Assembly: GCA_963734955.1 (NCBI GenBank)
Contig: CAVTJO010000007.1
Coordinates: 124,001-188,000, forward strand
Direction: 5' to 3'
DNA length: 64,000 nt
Source of the DNA: UBA11986 sp963734955
Lineage (GTDB): Bacteria; Bacteroidota; Ignavibacteria; UBA10030; UBA6906
Made by a program: the position numbers and the translations under genes. Shown here in pieces: positions 35,550 through 45,151 of the stretch; position 1 is the stretch's first letter, and every line of letters starts with the position of its first letter. The notes beneath the pieces are model-generated. The model did no database searches. It was not told the DNA's origin and was given only the letters and a program-made list of their open reading frames with translations.

Positions 35550-36464
35550 ATGAAGTTCCTCGTTGTTGGCCACCTGTGTCTTGATGTTATCCATCCTGCA
35601 TCCGGGGATGACATCGAAAGCTACGGTGGTATCTACTATACTGTAGTCACTCTTGCCTCGCTTCTTGACACATCGGACGTGGTCACACCTGTGTTTGGAG
35701 TGAACCGCAATGACTACCCCGCACTCATCGAGCATCTGAAACAGTTCCCCAATGTCGATCCGGCGGCTATTTTCAAGTTTGATGAACCGACCAACAAGGT
35801 GCACCTCTACTACAAAGATCAGCAGTCCAGGATTGAATGTTCCCGGGATATCGCGACCCCGATTCCGTACAGCAAGATTCGCAGGCATCTTGCCGTTGAT
35901 GGAGTCCTGGTAAACATGATCTCCGGCCTGGATATCACGATTGAGACGCTCGATCACATCCGGCTGGCAATCAGGTCTCACGATATTCCCCTCCATTTTG
36001 ATTATCATAGCCTTACCCTTGGAGTGAAGGAGAATCATGAACGGTTCCGCCGACCGGTGGAGGATTGGCGGCGATGGGCGTTCATGGATGATACCGTCCA
36101 GCTCAATGAGGAGGAAATCCGGGGACTTGCTGTCGACGCGTTGTCCGAACGACAAGCTATCGGGCATATGCTGACACTGAGCGTCAAAGGTGTTGTGGTG
36201 ACGCGGGGAGACAAGGGCGTAACACTCTACTATAGTGAACACAAAAAGGTTCTCCAGAAGGATTTTGACGGAATCAGGCTGGAGCAGCCCCGTGACACGA
36301 CGGGATGCGGTGATGTCTTTGGTGCCGCGTTTCATCTTCAGTATGTGAAAACAAGAAACCTGGCAACGGCAGCCGAGGTGGCGAACCGTGTGGCTGCCGC
36401 CAAGGTGGAAGGTGTTGGGTTGGAACGGTTGAGAACACTTCGCAACGGCCTCGTCGAGGCATGA
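35550..36464 (+). CDS. PfkB-family sugar/nucleoside kinase
   Basis: 304 residues. It starts as the family does (FLVVGHLCLDVIHP), with a glycine-poor but recognisable N-terminal strand. The C-terminal signature is intact: DTTGCGDVFGAAF, with the catalytic Asp near residue 255 (GCGD). The substrate lid and sugar-binding region (YGGIYYTVVTLASLL) fits adenosine-kinase or carbohydrate-kinase members of the ribokinase fold. It phosphorylates a sugar or nucleoside hydroxyl with ATP; the acceptor is unknown. It is 33 bases after hisA and 34 before dapB. Confidence 0.82.
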   Translation: MKFLVVGHLCLDVIHPASGDDIESYGGIYYTVVTLASLLDTSDVVTPVFGVNRNDYPALIEHLKQFPNVDPAAIFKFDEPTNKVHLYYKDQQSRIECSRDIATPIPYSKIRRHLAVDGVLVNMISGLDITIETLDHIRLAIRSHDIPLHFDYHSLTLGVKENHERFRRPVEDWRRWAFMDDTVQLNEEEIRGLAVDALSERQAIGHMLTLSVKGVVVTRGDKGVTLYYSEHKKVLQKDFDGIRLEQPRDTTGCGDVFGAAFHLQYVKTRNLATAAEVANRVAAAKVEGVGLERLRTLRNGLVEA

Positions 36465-36498
36465 TGTCAGACTCCGGCGAACATGAAAGGCAACTGTC

Positions 36499-37233
36499 AT
36501 GAACCTTGCCCTTATCGGCTACGGCAAAATGGGGAAGGAAGTGGAGATGGTGGCGAAGGAGAAAGGGATCAAGATCGTCTCGATCTTTACGGAAGAGAAC
36601 AACACCGGCGGCCTCGGTCTTACACCGGATGCACTGAAACACGTCGACGTCTGTATTGATTTTTCGACGCCGGGGTCGGTTGTGGATAATATCGAGGCGG
36701 TGGCTGAATGTGGAAAGAATGTGGTTGTTGGAACGACCGGTTGGTATGACAGGATTGATCAGGTCAGGAAACTGGTGAAGGAGAGGAAGATCGGCCTCTT
36801 GTATGCGAGCAACTTCTCGCTGGGTCTCAACATCTTCTCCCAGCTTGTGATGGACGCGTCACGACTTTTTGAACGGTACTCGGAGTACGATGTCTCGATC
36901 CACGAAACACATCATAAGGGCAAGACCGACAGCCCCAGTGGCACCGCACTGTCACTTGGCTCCATCATACTTCAGTCTCTGAAACGCAAGACCGAGATTC
37001 TTCACGAGACCTCGCATGGCCGGATTCTTCCGCACCAGCTTCACATAACATCCTCACGGGTGGGGCAGGTAACAGGTACGCACACAGTGCTGTTTGATTC
37101 TGAATGCGATTCCATCGAGCTCGTGCACAGGGCAAAAGGGCGGCGGGGATTTGCATTGGGAGCCATCGTGGCCGCCGAGTGGTTGAAGGGAAAGAAGGGC
37201 TTCTTTACAATGCGCGACGTGATTCTTCAGTAG
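36499..37233 (+). CDS. dapB: 4-hydroxy-tetrahydrodipicolinate reductase (DapB)
   Basis: 244 residues. The NAD(P)-binding turn is LIGYGKMGKE (residues 5-14), followed by DFSTPGSVVDN and VVGTTGW. The substrate site is HETHHKGKTDSPSGTA (His138/139, Lys142). It reduces the dihydrodipicolinate precursor in the diaminopimelate/lysine pathway, giving both a wall cross-linker and lysine. The stop is 77 bases before dapA on the same strand. Confidence 0.95.
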   Translation: MNLALIGYGKMGKEVEMVAKEKGIKIVSIFTEENNTGGLGLTPDALKHVDVCIDFSTPGSVVDNIEAVAECGKNVVVGTTGWYDRIDQVRKLVKERKIGLLYASNFSLGLNIFSQLVMDASRLFERYSEYDVSIHETHHKGKTDSPSGTALSLGSIILQSLKRKTEILHETSHGRILPHQLHITSSRVGQVTGTHTVLFDSECDSIELVHRAKGRRGFALGAIVAAEWLKGKKGFFTMRDVILQ

Positions 37234-37310
37234 CGGAATCACGGAATTCCGTGGCCGGGAGTAATTCTCAATCTCGTCCTCTCTCGCTGGTTTACCGCAC
37301 AGGAAGGAAT

Positions 37311-38210
37311 ATGAAAAGAAAACTTCTCTTCAAGGGTACGGCCACAGCTCTGGTCACGCCGTTCAAAAAGGACGGTTCGGTCGATGAGCAGGCGTTGCGC
37401 GATCTGGTCGAGTTTCAGATCAAGGGAAAAGTGGAGGCGCTTGTTCCGGTGGGCAGCACTGGCGAGGGTGCCACCCTGTCCGAGTCCGAGCAGGCCTTCG
37501 TGATCGAAACGGTAGTCGATCAGGCGAAGGGTCGTGTTCCGGTGATCGGCGGAGCAAGCAGCAATGCGACAATGAAAGCGGCAGCGCTTGCCCGACAGGT
37601 GAAACAATCCGGAGCGGACGCAATTCTGACGGTTGCTCCCTTTTACAATAAGCCGACCCAGAACGGATTACTGCAGCATTTCAGCACAATTGCTGACGCC
37701 GTCGATATTCCGATTGTAATCTACAATGTCCCTGGCCGGACGGCGTCTAATATAGAAGCAGGCACGGTGCTCAAACTTGCAGAAGACATCCCCCATATCG
37801 CTGGTGTGAAAGAAGCCTCGGCGAACTTCGGCCAGATCATGGAAATTCTTCGTCACAGGCCGGCGGGTTTCGGAGTCTGGTCCGGCGATGATAATCTCAC
37901 GTTGCCGCTTGTTGCACTTGGCGCCGATGGCATTGTGTCGGTGGTGGCGAACGAAGTTCCCAAAATGTTCTCCGATCTTGTGCGGGCAGCGCTGAAGGGG
38001 AAGTGGGAGAAAGCGCGGGAACTTCATTTCAAGTTGCTACCTCTCATGAACATCAATTTTGTGGAGTCGAATCCCATCCCCGTAAAAGCTGCACTCACCA
38101 TGATGGGTATGATCGAGAACCAGTTGCGACTGCCGCTGGTGCAGTTGAGCGAGGCACATCGACCGAAGCTGGAGCAGGTATTGAGGAGTTTGCACCTTCT
38201 CCAGTCGTAA
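37311..38210 (+). CDS. dapA: 4-hydroxy-tetrahydrodipicolinate synthase (DapA)
   Basis: 299 residues from the ATG at 37311 (AGGAAGG just upstream; the frame opens earlier inside dapB's end). It condenses pyruvate with aspartate-semialdehyde, the entry step of diaminopimelate synthesis. The Schiff-base lysine is Lys167 in HIAGVKEAS; YNVPGRT holds the catalytic Tyr139, and PVGSTGEG the Thr of the triad. The length is standard for the family. It sits between dapB and dapD in the lysine cluster. Confidence 0.96.
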   Translation: MKRKLLFKGTATALVTPFKKDGSVDEQALRDLVEFQIKGKVEALVPVGSTGEGATLSESEQAFVIETVVDQAKGRVPVIGGASSNATMKAAALARQVKQSGADAILTVAPFYNKPTQNGLLQHFSTIADAVDIPIVIYNVPGRTASNIEAGTVLKLAEDIPHIAGVKEASANFGQIMEILRHRPAGFGVWSGDDNLTLPLVALGADGIVSVVANEVPKMFSDLVRAALKGKWEKARELHFKLLPLMNINFVESNPIPVKAALTMMGMIENQLRLPLVQLSEAHRPKLEQVLRSLHLLQS

Positions 38211-38228
38211 TTCCATTTTGTCAATATC

Positions 38229-39062
38229 ATGTCCCTCCAGACCGACATAGAACGACTGTTCGACCAGGAGATTGCTTCTGTACACCATGCAGTTGCGCTC
38301 AAAGTGTTCAACGAATTCAAATTCTTCCTGAACCGGGGCGAGGTTCGTGCCGCCACGGTGGTAAACGGCGAGTGGCGGGTCAACCACTGGGTGAAGAAAG
38401 GGATACTCCTCGGGTTCCGTCTGGGCGAACTCGCCGATGATTCCATCAATAGCGAGTTCAGGTACTTTGATAAGACCACGTTTCCCCTGAAACACATCAC
38501 CTTGTCCGATGGAGTGCGTCTGGTACCGGGCGGATCAGCGATTCGTGACGGCGCGTTTGTAGCGCGGGGTGTTGTGTGCATGCCGCCCATGTATATCAAC
38601 GTTGGCGCGTACGTCGACGAGAATACCATGGTCGATTCGCACGCGTTGGTCGGGTCGTGCGCTCAGGTCGGCAAGCGCGTCCATCTCAGCGCCGGGGCAC
38701 AGATTGGCGGTGTGCTCGAACCGATTGGTGCCATGCCCGTCATCATCGAAGACGATGTGCTTGTGGGAGGCAATACCGGGATTTATGAAGGAACGATTGT
38801 CCGGCGAGGTGCAGTGATCGGAGCGGGTGTGATCATAACAGGGGGAACGCCGGTCTATGATGCCGTGAAACAGACGGTCTATCGCAAGCAGCCGGATATG
38901 CCCCTCATCATCCCCGAGAATGCTGTTGTTGTCCCAGGAAGTCGTCCGCTCGATTCAGGCTGGGCCTTGGACCAGCATCTTGCTCTTGCCACCCCGGTCA
39001 TTGTAAAGTACAAGGATGAAAAGACGTCGGCGTCGGTCGCGCTGGAAGAGAGTTTGCGATGA
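38229..39062 (+). CDS. dapD: tetrahydrodipicolinate N-succinyltransferase (DapD)
   Basis: 277 residues. The N-terminal helical region is followed by left-handed beta-helix hexapeptide turns (VVCMPPMYINVGAYVDENTMVDSHA). It transfers succinyl from CoA to tetrahydrodipicolinate, so the organism uses the succinylase branch of lysine synthesis rather than the acetylase or dehydrogenase branch. The downstream aminotransferase and desuccinylase (dapC/argD, dapE) are not in this window. It shares four bases (ATGA) with the next gene. Confidence 0.95.
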   Translation: MSLQTDIERLFDQEIASVHHAVALKVFNEFKFFLNRGEVRAATVVNGEWRVNHWVKKGILLGFRLGELADDSINSEFRYFDKTTFPLKHITLSDGVRLVPGGSAIRDGAFVARGVVCMPPMYINVGAYVDENTMVDSHALVGSCAQVGKRVHLSAGAQIGGVLEPIGAMPVIIEDDVLVGGNTGIYEGTIVRRGAVIGAGVIITGGTPVYDAVKQTVYRKQPDMPLIIPENAVVVPGSRPLDSGWALDQHLALATPVIVKYKDEKTSASVALEESLR

Positions 39063-40027
39063 GCGCCAAACGTGTTCTGGTTGTCGGGGCGAACGGGCTG
39101 CTTGGCCAGAAGATGACGGAGTTCTTGATCCGCGGATCTGCGTATGATGTTACGGTGTCCTCGGTGGAACCGAAGCACGTGCGGCAGTTGAACAGCGCTG
39201 CGTACATGCAGATGGACATTACCTCCAAGAAGGATGTCAAGCGGGTCATACATCAGGTTGAACCGGATATTATCATCAACTGTGCGGCGATGACCAATGT
39301 AGATGCTTGTGAGAACGAGCGTGAGCTCGCGTGGAAACTGAACGTTGAGGGTGTCGAGCATCTCATTGAGGCATCCCGGAGAACCAATGCCCGAATCTAT
39401 CACGTTTCAACGGACTATGTCTTCGACGGGAAATCCGGGCCGTATCACGAGCAGTCAAAGCCTGAACCACTCAGTTACTATGGGAAAACAAAGCTGGCCA
39501 GCGAAAACGCTCTGCATATTTCCGGTATCGACTACTTCATCGCACGCACGATGGTGCTGTTCGGAACCGGGATAAACGTCAAATCCAATTTCGCGCTGTG
39601 GTTGATCCAGAATCTCGAGCAGAATCTTCCTGTCAAGATTGTTGATGACCAGTTTGGAAATCCGACACTCGTGGATGACCTTGCCCAGGGAATCCTCGGT
39701 GCCATCGAACTTGAACGCCTCGGCACCTATCATCTTGCCGGAAGAGAAATTGTCAGCCGCTATGATTTTGCGTTGCGTCTTGCCCGGGTGTTTGATTTTG
39801 CTCCCAACCTGATTGTGCCTATCAAGTCGTCGCAGTTGCATCAGCCGGCCCCCCGCCCGATGAAGTCCGGACTTATCACGCTGAAGGCTGAAGTGGATCT
39901 GGGGTATCGCCCCTCGACCGTTGACCAGGGGCTGCTGGTGCTCCGGAGCCAGCTTGCGCGCCTCCCAAAAAAAATCCGTGACAGTGCACCGATGCCTTCA
40001 GGACGGGGGCCGAACCCGAAACGATAG
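39059..40027 (+). CDS. RmlD-like dTDP-4-dehydrorhamnose reductase / extended SDR
   Basis: 322 residues. The Rossmann turn VVGANGLLGQKM (residues ~7-18) and the catalytic pattern STDYVFDGKSGPY ... YYGKTK (Ser and YxxxK) are those of RmlD-type reductases, which complete dTDP-L-rhamnose synthesis. No rmlA, rmlB or rmlC is nearby, so it may act on another sugar or in S-adenosylmethionine synthase complexes, as the related MAT2B-like proteins do; both are inference. It is translationally coupled to dapD (4-base overlap) and followed 12 bases on by serS. Confidence 0.82.
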   Translation: MSAKRVLVVGANGLLGQKMTEFLIRGSAYDVTVSSVEPKHVRQLNSAAYMQMDITSKKDVKRVIHQVEPDIIINCAAMTNVDACENERELAWKLNVEGVEHLIEASRRTNARIYHVSTDYVFDGKSGPYHEQSKPEPLSYYGKTKLASENALHISGIDYFIARTMVLFGTGINVKSNFALWLIQNLEQNLPVKIVDDQFGNPTLVDDLAQGILGAIELERLGTYHLAGREIVSRYDFALRLARVFDFAPNLIVPIKSSQLHQPAPRPMKSGLITLKAEVDLGYRPSTVDQGLLVLRSQLARLPKKIRDSAPMPSGRGPNPKR

Positions 40028-40039
40028 GATAGAGAACGC

Positions 40040-41308
40040 ATGCTTGATATCAGATTCATTCGGGAACATCCTGATGCAGTCAGGGAAGGAGTGCAGAAGA
40101 AGGGAGAGGATCCCGGCCGGATTGACGGGATTCTCCATCTCGATGAGCAACGACGCCAGCTTCTTCAAAGCAGTGAAGCGCTCAGGAGCCGGAAGAACGC
40201 TGTCTCGTCCGAAGTGGCCCGGATGAAGTCCAGGGGGGAGGATGCGTCCGCGGTCATCGGGGAAATGAAGGCTGTTGCAGACAAGATCAAGTCGCTCGAC
40301 GATGAACTGGCCAACATCGATGAGCAGCTTCATTCTGCAATGCTGCTTGTTCCGAACGTCCCACACGCTTCGGTTCCCATCGGGAGGACTCCGGCGGAGA
40401 ACCAGGTGATTGCGACATGGGGCGAGGAACCTGCAATAGATTTCAAGCCGTTGCCGCACTGGGAGCTCGTGGAGAGGTTGAACATTATTGACTTTGCCAG
40501 GGGAACGAAGATTACGGGCGCCGGATTTCCGGTGTACGTGGGAAAAGGTGCGCAGCTTGAACGCGCGCTGATCAATTTTTTTCTCGATGAGGCTCTTCAC
40601 AGGGGATATACAGAGTTGTTTCCACCGCTTATGGTGAACACAGCAAGTGCCACGGGTACGGGACAGCTTCCGGACAAGGAAGATCAGATGTACGTTGTAA
40701 CGCGAGACGATTTCTACCTTGTGCCAACAGCGGAAGTTCCCGTGACGAATTTCTACCGCGATGAGATTCTTCAGCATAAACAACTGCCCATCGCGATGTG
40801 CGCGTATACTCCATGCTTCAGGCGTGAAGCGGGATCGTATGGGAAGGATGTTCGCGGCCTGAACCGCGTCCATCAGTTCAATAAAGTGGAATTGGTGAAA
40901 ATCGTCCATCCCGACACCTCGTACGATGAGCTGGAGAGGTTGCGCGAGGATGCGGAACAATTGCTGCAGAAATTGGGTTTACGATACCACGTATTACTCA
41001 TGTGCACTGGCGACCTCGGTTTTACCCAGACAAAAAAGTATGATCTCGAAGTGTGGGCACCGGGCCAACAAAAGTGGTTGGAGGTATCGTCGGTCAGCAA
41101 CTTCGAGGGGTTCCAGGCGCGCCGGATGAATATCCGCTTCAAGCCTGCAGCAGGGGGCAAGCCGGAAATCGTGCATACGCTCAACGGTTCTGCCCTTGCG
41201 TTGCCCAGGGTTGTTGCGGCGCTCCTCGAGCACTACCAGACACCTGAGGGGAAGGTGGTGATACCGAAGGTGCTCCACAAGTACACCGGATTTGAAGTTA
41301 TGGGATGA
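40040..41308 (+). CDS. serS: seryl-tRNA synthetase
   Basis: 422 residues. The N-terminal coiled-coil arm (residues ~20-110) binds tRNA-Ser. The class II core has motif 1 near GAQLERALINFFLDEALHRGY, motif 2 CFRREAGSYGKDVRGLNRVHQF, and motif 3 in GSALALPRVVAALLEH. It charges tRNA-Ser (and supplies Ser-tRNA-Sec where selenocysteine is used). The length is normal. The ABC exporter genes follow 67 bases later. Confidence 0.97.
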   Translation: MLDIRFIREHPDAVREGVQKKGEDPGRIDGILHLDEQRRQLLQSSEALRSRKNAVSSEVARMKSRGEDASAVIGEMKAVADKIKSLDDELANIDEQLHSAMLLVPNVPHASVPIGRTPAENQVIATWGEEPAIDFKPLPHWELVERLNIIDFARGTKITGAGFPVYVGKGAQLERALINFFLDEALHRGYTELFPPLMVNTASATGTGQLPDKEDQMYVVTRDDFYLVPTAEVPVTNFYRDEILQHKQLPIAMCAYTPCFRREAGSYGKDVRGLNRVHQFNKVELVKIVHPDTSYDELERLREDAEQLLQKLGLRYHVLLMCTGDLGFTQTKKYDLEVWAPGQQKWLEVSSVSNFEGFQARRMNIRFKPAAGGKPEIVHTLNGSALALPRVVAALLEHYQTPEGKVVIPKVLHKYTGFEVMG

Positions 41309-41375
41309 GTGTCCCGGCGATGTGGGCCTTGTACTCATCCGTTTGGGAATGGAATAACAGTACGTTGATGGTTCC

Positions 41376-43136
41376 TTGAAACCACTTCTACGGCTCAGGC
41401 CATACCTGGCCAAATACAAAACCACGTTGCTGTGGGGTCTCTTCACGGTCGTGATGAGCAACATCTTCACGGTGGCTCAGCCGTTGTTTGTCGGCCGCGC
41501 AATTGACTCGCTGAAGTCCTCCCTCGAGACGGGGAAGATGGACACGTCAGGACTTCTTCTTCTTGCGGGGCTCATCGTCGGGTTCTCTCTTGTCGCCGGT
41601 TTCTTCACGTTCCTGACACGACAGACAATCATCGTGGTCTCGCGACGTGTCGAGTATGATCTCCGGAATGATTTCCTTTCACACATCCAGAAACTCTCCC
41701 TCTCGTACTTCCAGAACACTCCCACGGGCGACTTGATGGCGCATGCCACCAACGACATCAGTGCCGTCCGCAACTCCCTCGGCCCGGGTATCATGTATCC
41801 CACCGATACGCTGATGACGTTCATCATGGTGTTGGGTGTCATGATGGTCAAGGATTGGCAACTCACGCTCCTTGCCCTCATTCCGTTGCCATTTGTCTCA
41901 TATGCCGTGTATTACCTTGGGCGGATTGTTCATCAGAAATTTGAGGAGCGACAGGAACAATTCTCCAGGCTTACGACGCGGGCACAGGAGAATCTGTCGG
42001 GGATCAGGGTAATCAAGGCGTATGTCCGTGAAGCGTACGAGATTGGCCTGTTCCGGACCATGAGCTGGGACTACCTCAAAAAGAACCTCGTCCTGGCGAA
42101 GGTTCAATCGATCATGTGGCCGTTGATGTTCCTGCTTGTCGGCTTCTCGCTCATCATTACGCTCTACTTCGGCGGCGTCCGTGTCATCGAGGGGGAGTTG
42201 ACAATCGGCTCGCTCACGGCCTTCTTCGGATACCTCATTATGCTCATCTGGCCGATGATCGCGTTCGGCTGGGTGATCAACATCCTTCAGCAGGGCGCCG
42301 CGTCGATGGGGAGACTGGCAAAGATCACCGATACAATTCCCGAAGTCATGGACACTGCGTCAACGGATCGATCAATAAGCACGCTGCAGGGTGAAATTGA
42401 GTTCCGAAATGTCTCATTCCAGCACAAGGGTGCGTCGCGTCTTGCGTTGGAGAATATCAATCTCACAATTCCGGGAGGCTCGACCCTTGCAATTGTTGGC
42501 TATACCGGATCCGGCAAAAGCACATTGGTCAACCTGATTCCACGGCTGTATGATGCGACCGGTGGTGAGTTGTTGATTGACGGAGTGAATGTCAGATCAA
42601 TCCCGTTACAGGTTCTTCGCTCGAACATCGGTTACGTGCCGCAGGAAACATTCCTCTTCTCCGATACAATCGAGGAAAATATCAGCTACGGCACCGACAA
42701 CGGCACAGAGGAGCATGTTCGGGAGGCGGCAGAGATCTCTCAGATTCTCAAGGATGTTACCGGGTTCCCCCAGCAGTTTACCACAATGCTTGGCGAACGC
42801 GGGATCACCCTTTCCGGCGGACAGAAACAACGCACGAGCATTGCGCGCGCGGTGATGCGCAGGCCGAAGATTTTGATTCTCGACGATGCACTCTCCGCCG
42901 TCGATACGTATACCGAGGAAGAGATTCTCAAGCGGCTTCGCGTGGTGATGCGGGGACGGACAAGCATCATTATCAGCCACCGTATTTCGACAGTGAAGGA
43001 TGCGGACCAGATCGTTGTGTTGAATGATGGAAGGATCGCGGAGCGGGGAACTCATGACGAGCTCGTGGAATTGGGCGGGATCTACGCAGAGCTTCATCAA
43101 AAGCAGCTATTGGAAGAAGAACTGGACCAACTCTGA
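41376..43136 (+). CDS. ABC exporter half (permease + ATPase), degenerate-site subunit
   Basis: 586 residues from a TTG start at 41376. Six membrane helices (about residues 15-310) precede an NBD. The NBD has Walker A GYTGSGKST (near 375), an intact signature LSGGQKQR, Walker B ILILDDALS and H-loop ISHRIS. The residue after the Walker B Asp is Asp, not the catalytic Glu (DD instead of DE). It shares one base with the next exporter gene, so the two form a heterodimer like BmrC/BmrD or TM287/288. Substrate unknown (multidrug or lipid type). Confidence 0.9.
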   Translation: MKPLLRLRPYLAKYKTTLLWGLFTVVMSNIFTVAQPLFVGRAIDSLKSSLETGKMDTSGLLLLAGLIVGFSLVAGFFTFLTRQTIIVVSRRVEYDLRNDFLSHIQKLSLSYFQNTPTGDLMAHATNDISAVRNSLGPGIMYPTDTLMTFIMVLGVMMVKDWQLTLLALIPLPFVSYAVYYLGRIVHQKFEERQEQFSRLTTRAQENLSGIRVIKAYVREAYEIGLFRTMSWDYLKKNLVLAKVQSIMWPLMFLLVGFSLIITLYFGGVRVIEGELTIGSLTAFFGYLIMLIWPMIAFGWVINILQQGAASMGRLAKITDTIPEVMDTASTDRSISTLQGEIEFRNVSFQHKGASRLALENINLTIPGGSTLAIVGYTGSGKSTLVNLIPRLYDATGGELLIDGVNVRSIPLQVLRSNIGYVPQETFLFSDTIEENISYGTDNGTEEHVREAAEISQILKDVTGFPQQFTTMLGERGITLSGGQKQRTSIARAVMRRPKILILDDALSAVDTYTEEEILKRLRVVMRGRTSIIISHRISTVKDADQIVVLNDGRIAERGTHDELVELGGIYAELHQKQLLEEELDQL

Positions 43137-44932
43137 TGCAGGAAGAAGAGATACTCGGTAAGGCCTATGATTCACGCTTGATGAGTCGCATGCTCAAGTA
43201 CCTGAGGCCGTACAGGTGGTACGTGGTGGTGGGTATTTTCATGAGCATCGCGGTGTCAGGCATGGAGGCAGTGCGGCCCTACTTCACCAAGGTTGCCGTG
43301 GACGAGAATATCGCACACGGTGACAAGCACGGCCTGTTGATGACCACTCTGTTGTTCTTCAGCGTCATGATCGTCCGCGGAGTCATTCAGTATCTGAATA
43401 CGTATTTGACCCAGTGGATCGGCCAGCGGACAATCTTTGACCTGAGGATGGAGGTGTTTGAGCACTTGCAGCGGCGGGGGCTCAAGTTCTACGACAAAAA
43501 CCCGATTGGAAGACTCATCACCCGGGTCACGAATGACATCGAAGTACTGAATGACATGTTTTCTTCCGGCATCGTGATGGTGTTCAGCGATGTCTTTACG
43601 ATCATCGGCATATTGTGGTTCATGTTCTCGATGAACTGGCAGCTTGCGCTGGTCTCGCTCAGCGTGCTGCCGCTCCTGTTCTATGGAACGTTCCTCTTTC
43701 GTAAGAAGGCCCGGGAAGCGTATCGCGAGGTCCGGCTGCAGATTGCCCGCATCAACACCTTCATGCAGGAGCACATTACTGGAATGATGGTGGATCAGGT
43801 CTTCAATCGCGAGGAGAAGTCGTTCAAACGATTTGATGGCATCAATGCGTTGCACCGGGACGCGAACATCAAATCGATCTTCTATTATGCAGTCTTTTAT
43901 CCCGGTGTTGACCTCATCGGTGCACTTGCCGTCGGGTTGATTATCTGGTATGCCGGACGCGAGGTGCTTGGCGGGAATGTCACCATCGGAACCGTGATGG
44001 CGTTTCTGCAATTCAATGAGATGTTCTGGCGCCCGATCCGCGATCTCTCCGAGAAGTACAACATCATGCAGACGGCAATGGCATCGTCGGAGAGGGTGTT
44101 CAAGCTGCTCGATGATACGACCTCGGTGGATGACGTACCGGTCCCGGCTGCGATGTCGTCGGTGAGGGGAGAGATCGAGTTCCGGCATGTGTGGTTCGCG
44201 TACAATGTTGCTACCGGCAATGAGAATACCGAGTGGGTTCTCAAGGATGTTTCCTTCAAGATCAACGCGGGGGAGACTGCGGCATTTGTCGGGCACACCG
44301 GTGCAGGCAAGACGACGATCATCAGTCTTCTCGCCCGTTTTTATGATGTTCAAAAGGGTGAGATCCTTGTTGACGGCGTCAACATCAAGGAGCTCCGGCA
44401 GGCCGATCTCCGCAAACACATTGCGGTCGTGTTGCAGGATGTGTTCCTGTTTTCGGGTGACATCAAATCCAATATCGGTCTCGGCGACGAGAGCATCACC
44501 GATGACAGGATCAAAGCTGCAGCTCGCATTGTAGGGGCGAACAGGTTCATTGAGCGGCTCCCGGCACAGTACAATGAGGAGGTGAAGGAACGCGGCGCGA
44601 CACTCTCCGTTGGACAGAAGCAACTCATCTCCTTCGCCCGCGCGCTTGCGTACAACCCGAAGATCCTGGTGCTCGATGAAGCAACATCGAGCGTTGACAC
44701 CGAAACCGAGATCTTGATCCAGAGTGCCATTAAGAAGCTTCTCCACGGTCGCACATCGATCGTCATTGCACACCGCCTTTCCACGATTCAGAATGCCAGC
44801 AGGATTATCGTCATGCATAAGGGGGAGATTCGCGAAATGGGAACTCACCAGGAGCTTCTTGCCCATGGCGGTATTTATTACAAACTCTACCAGCTGCAGT
44901 ACAAGGAACAGGAAATCAGGCAGGCAGTATAA
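43136..44932 (+). CDS. ABC exporter half (permease + ATPase), consensus-Walker B subunit
   Basis: 598 residues. Six membrane helices (to about residue 320) are followed by an NBD. It has Walker A GHTGAGKTT (near 388), a signature reading LSVGQKQL instead of LSGGQ, Walker B LVLDEATSS with the catalytic Glu, and H-loop IAHRLS. Its altered signature and the partner's missing Glu fall in the same composite ATP site, so the dimer has one degenerate and one active site. The start overlaps the stop of the partner gene (TGATG). Confidence 0.92.
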   Translation: MQEEEILGKAYDSRLMSRMLKYLRPYRWYVVVGIFMSIAVSGMEAVRPYFTKVAVDENIAHGDKHGLLMTTLLFFSVMIVRGVIQYLNTYLTQWIGQRTIFDLRMEVFEHLQRRGLKFYDKNPIGRLITRVTNDIEVLNDMFSSGIVMVFSDVFTIIGILWFMFSMNWQLALVSLSVLPLLFYGTFLFRKKAREAYREVRLQIARINTFMQEHITGMMVDQVFNREEKSFKRFDGINALHRDANIKSIFYYAVFYPGVDLIGALAVGLIIWYAGREVLGGNVTIGTVMAFLQFNEMFWRPIRDLSEKYNIMQTAMASSERVFKLLDDTTSVDDVPVPAAMSSVRGEIEFRHVWFAYNVATGNENTEWVLKDVSFKINAGETAAFVGHTGAGKTTIISLLARFYDVQKGEILVDGVNIKELRQADLRKHIAVVLQDVFLFSGDIKSNIGLGDESITDDRIKAAARIVGANRFIERLPAQYNEEVKERGATLSVGQKQLISFARALAYNPKILVLDEATSSVDTETEILIQSAIKKLLHGRTSIVIAHRLSTIQNASRIIVMHKGEIREMGTHQELLAHGGIYYKLYQLQYKEQEIRQAV

Positions 44933-45151
44933 TCCCCCAGGGCGGCTCCTTGCGTGCCGGCTCACGTGGAAGCGCATCCATGATTTGATGGCAGCGACCG
45001 GGAGCCCGACTCTCTTCCACCTTGCAACTCTCTTTCGCGTTCGTTAGATTCTGCAAGGTACTCCCCCGATTCAATCCGCGGTTGTCGAATTACCCTCGGT
45101 TCATCGACAATCCTGCAATTCGTCCATTAGAGTTGAGAGTAGAGGAATAGC

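Noticed and set aside
35541..36500. 319-residue open frame on the minus strand opposite the PfkB kinase gene
   Set aside because: No recognisable motif, while the plus-strand frame has the PfkB signature and ribosome site context.
43256..44977. 573-residue open frame on the minus strand opposite the second ABC exporter gene
   Set aside because: Antisense shadow of a well-supported ABC protein; no family motif and His/Asp/Arg-rich composition.
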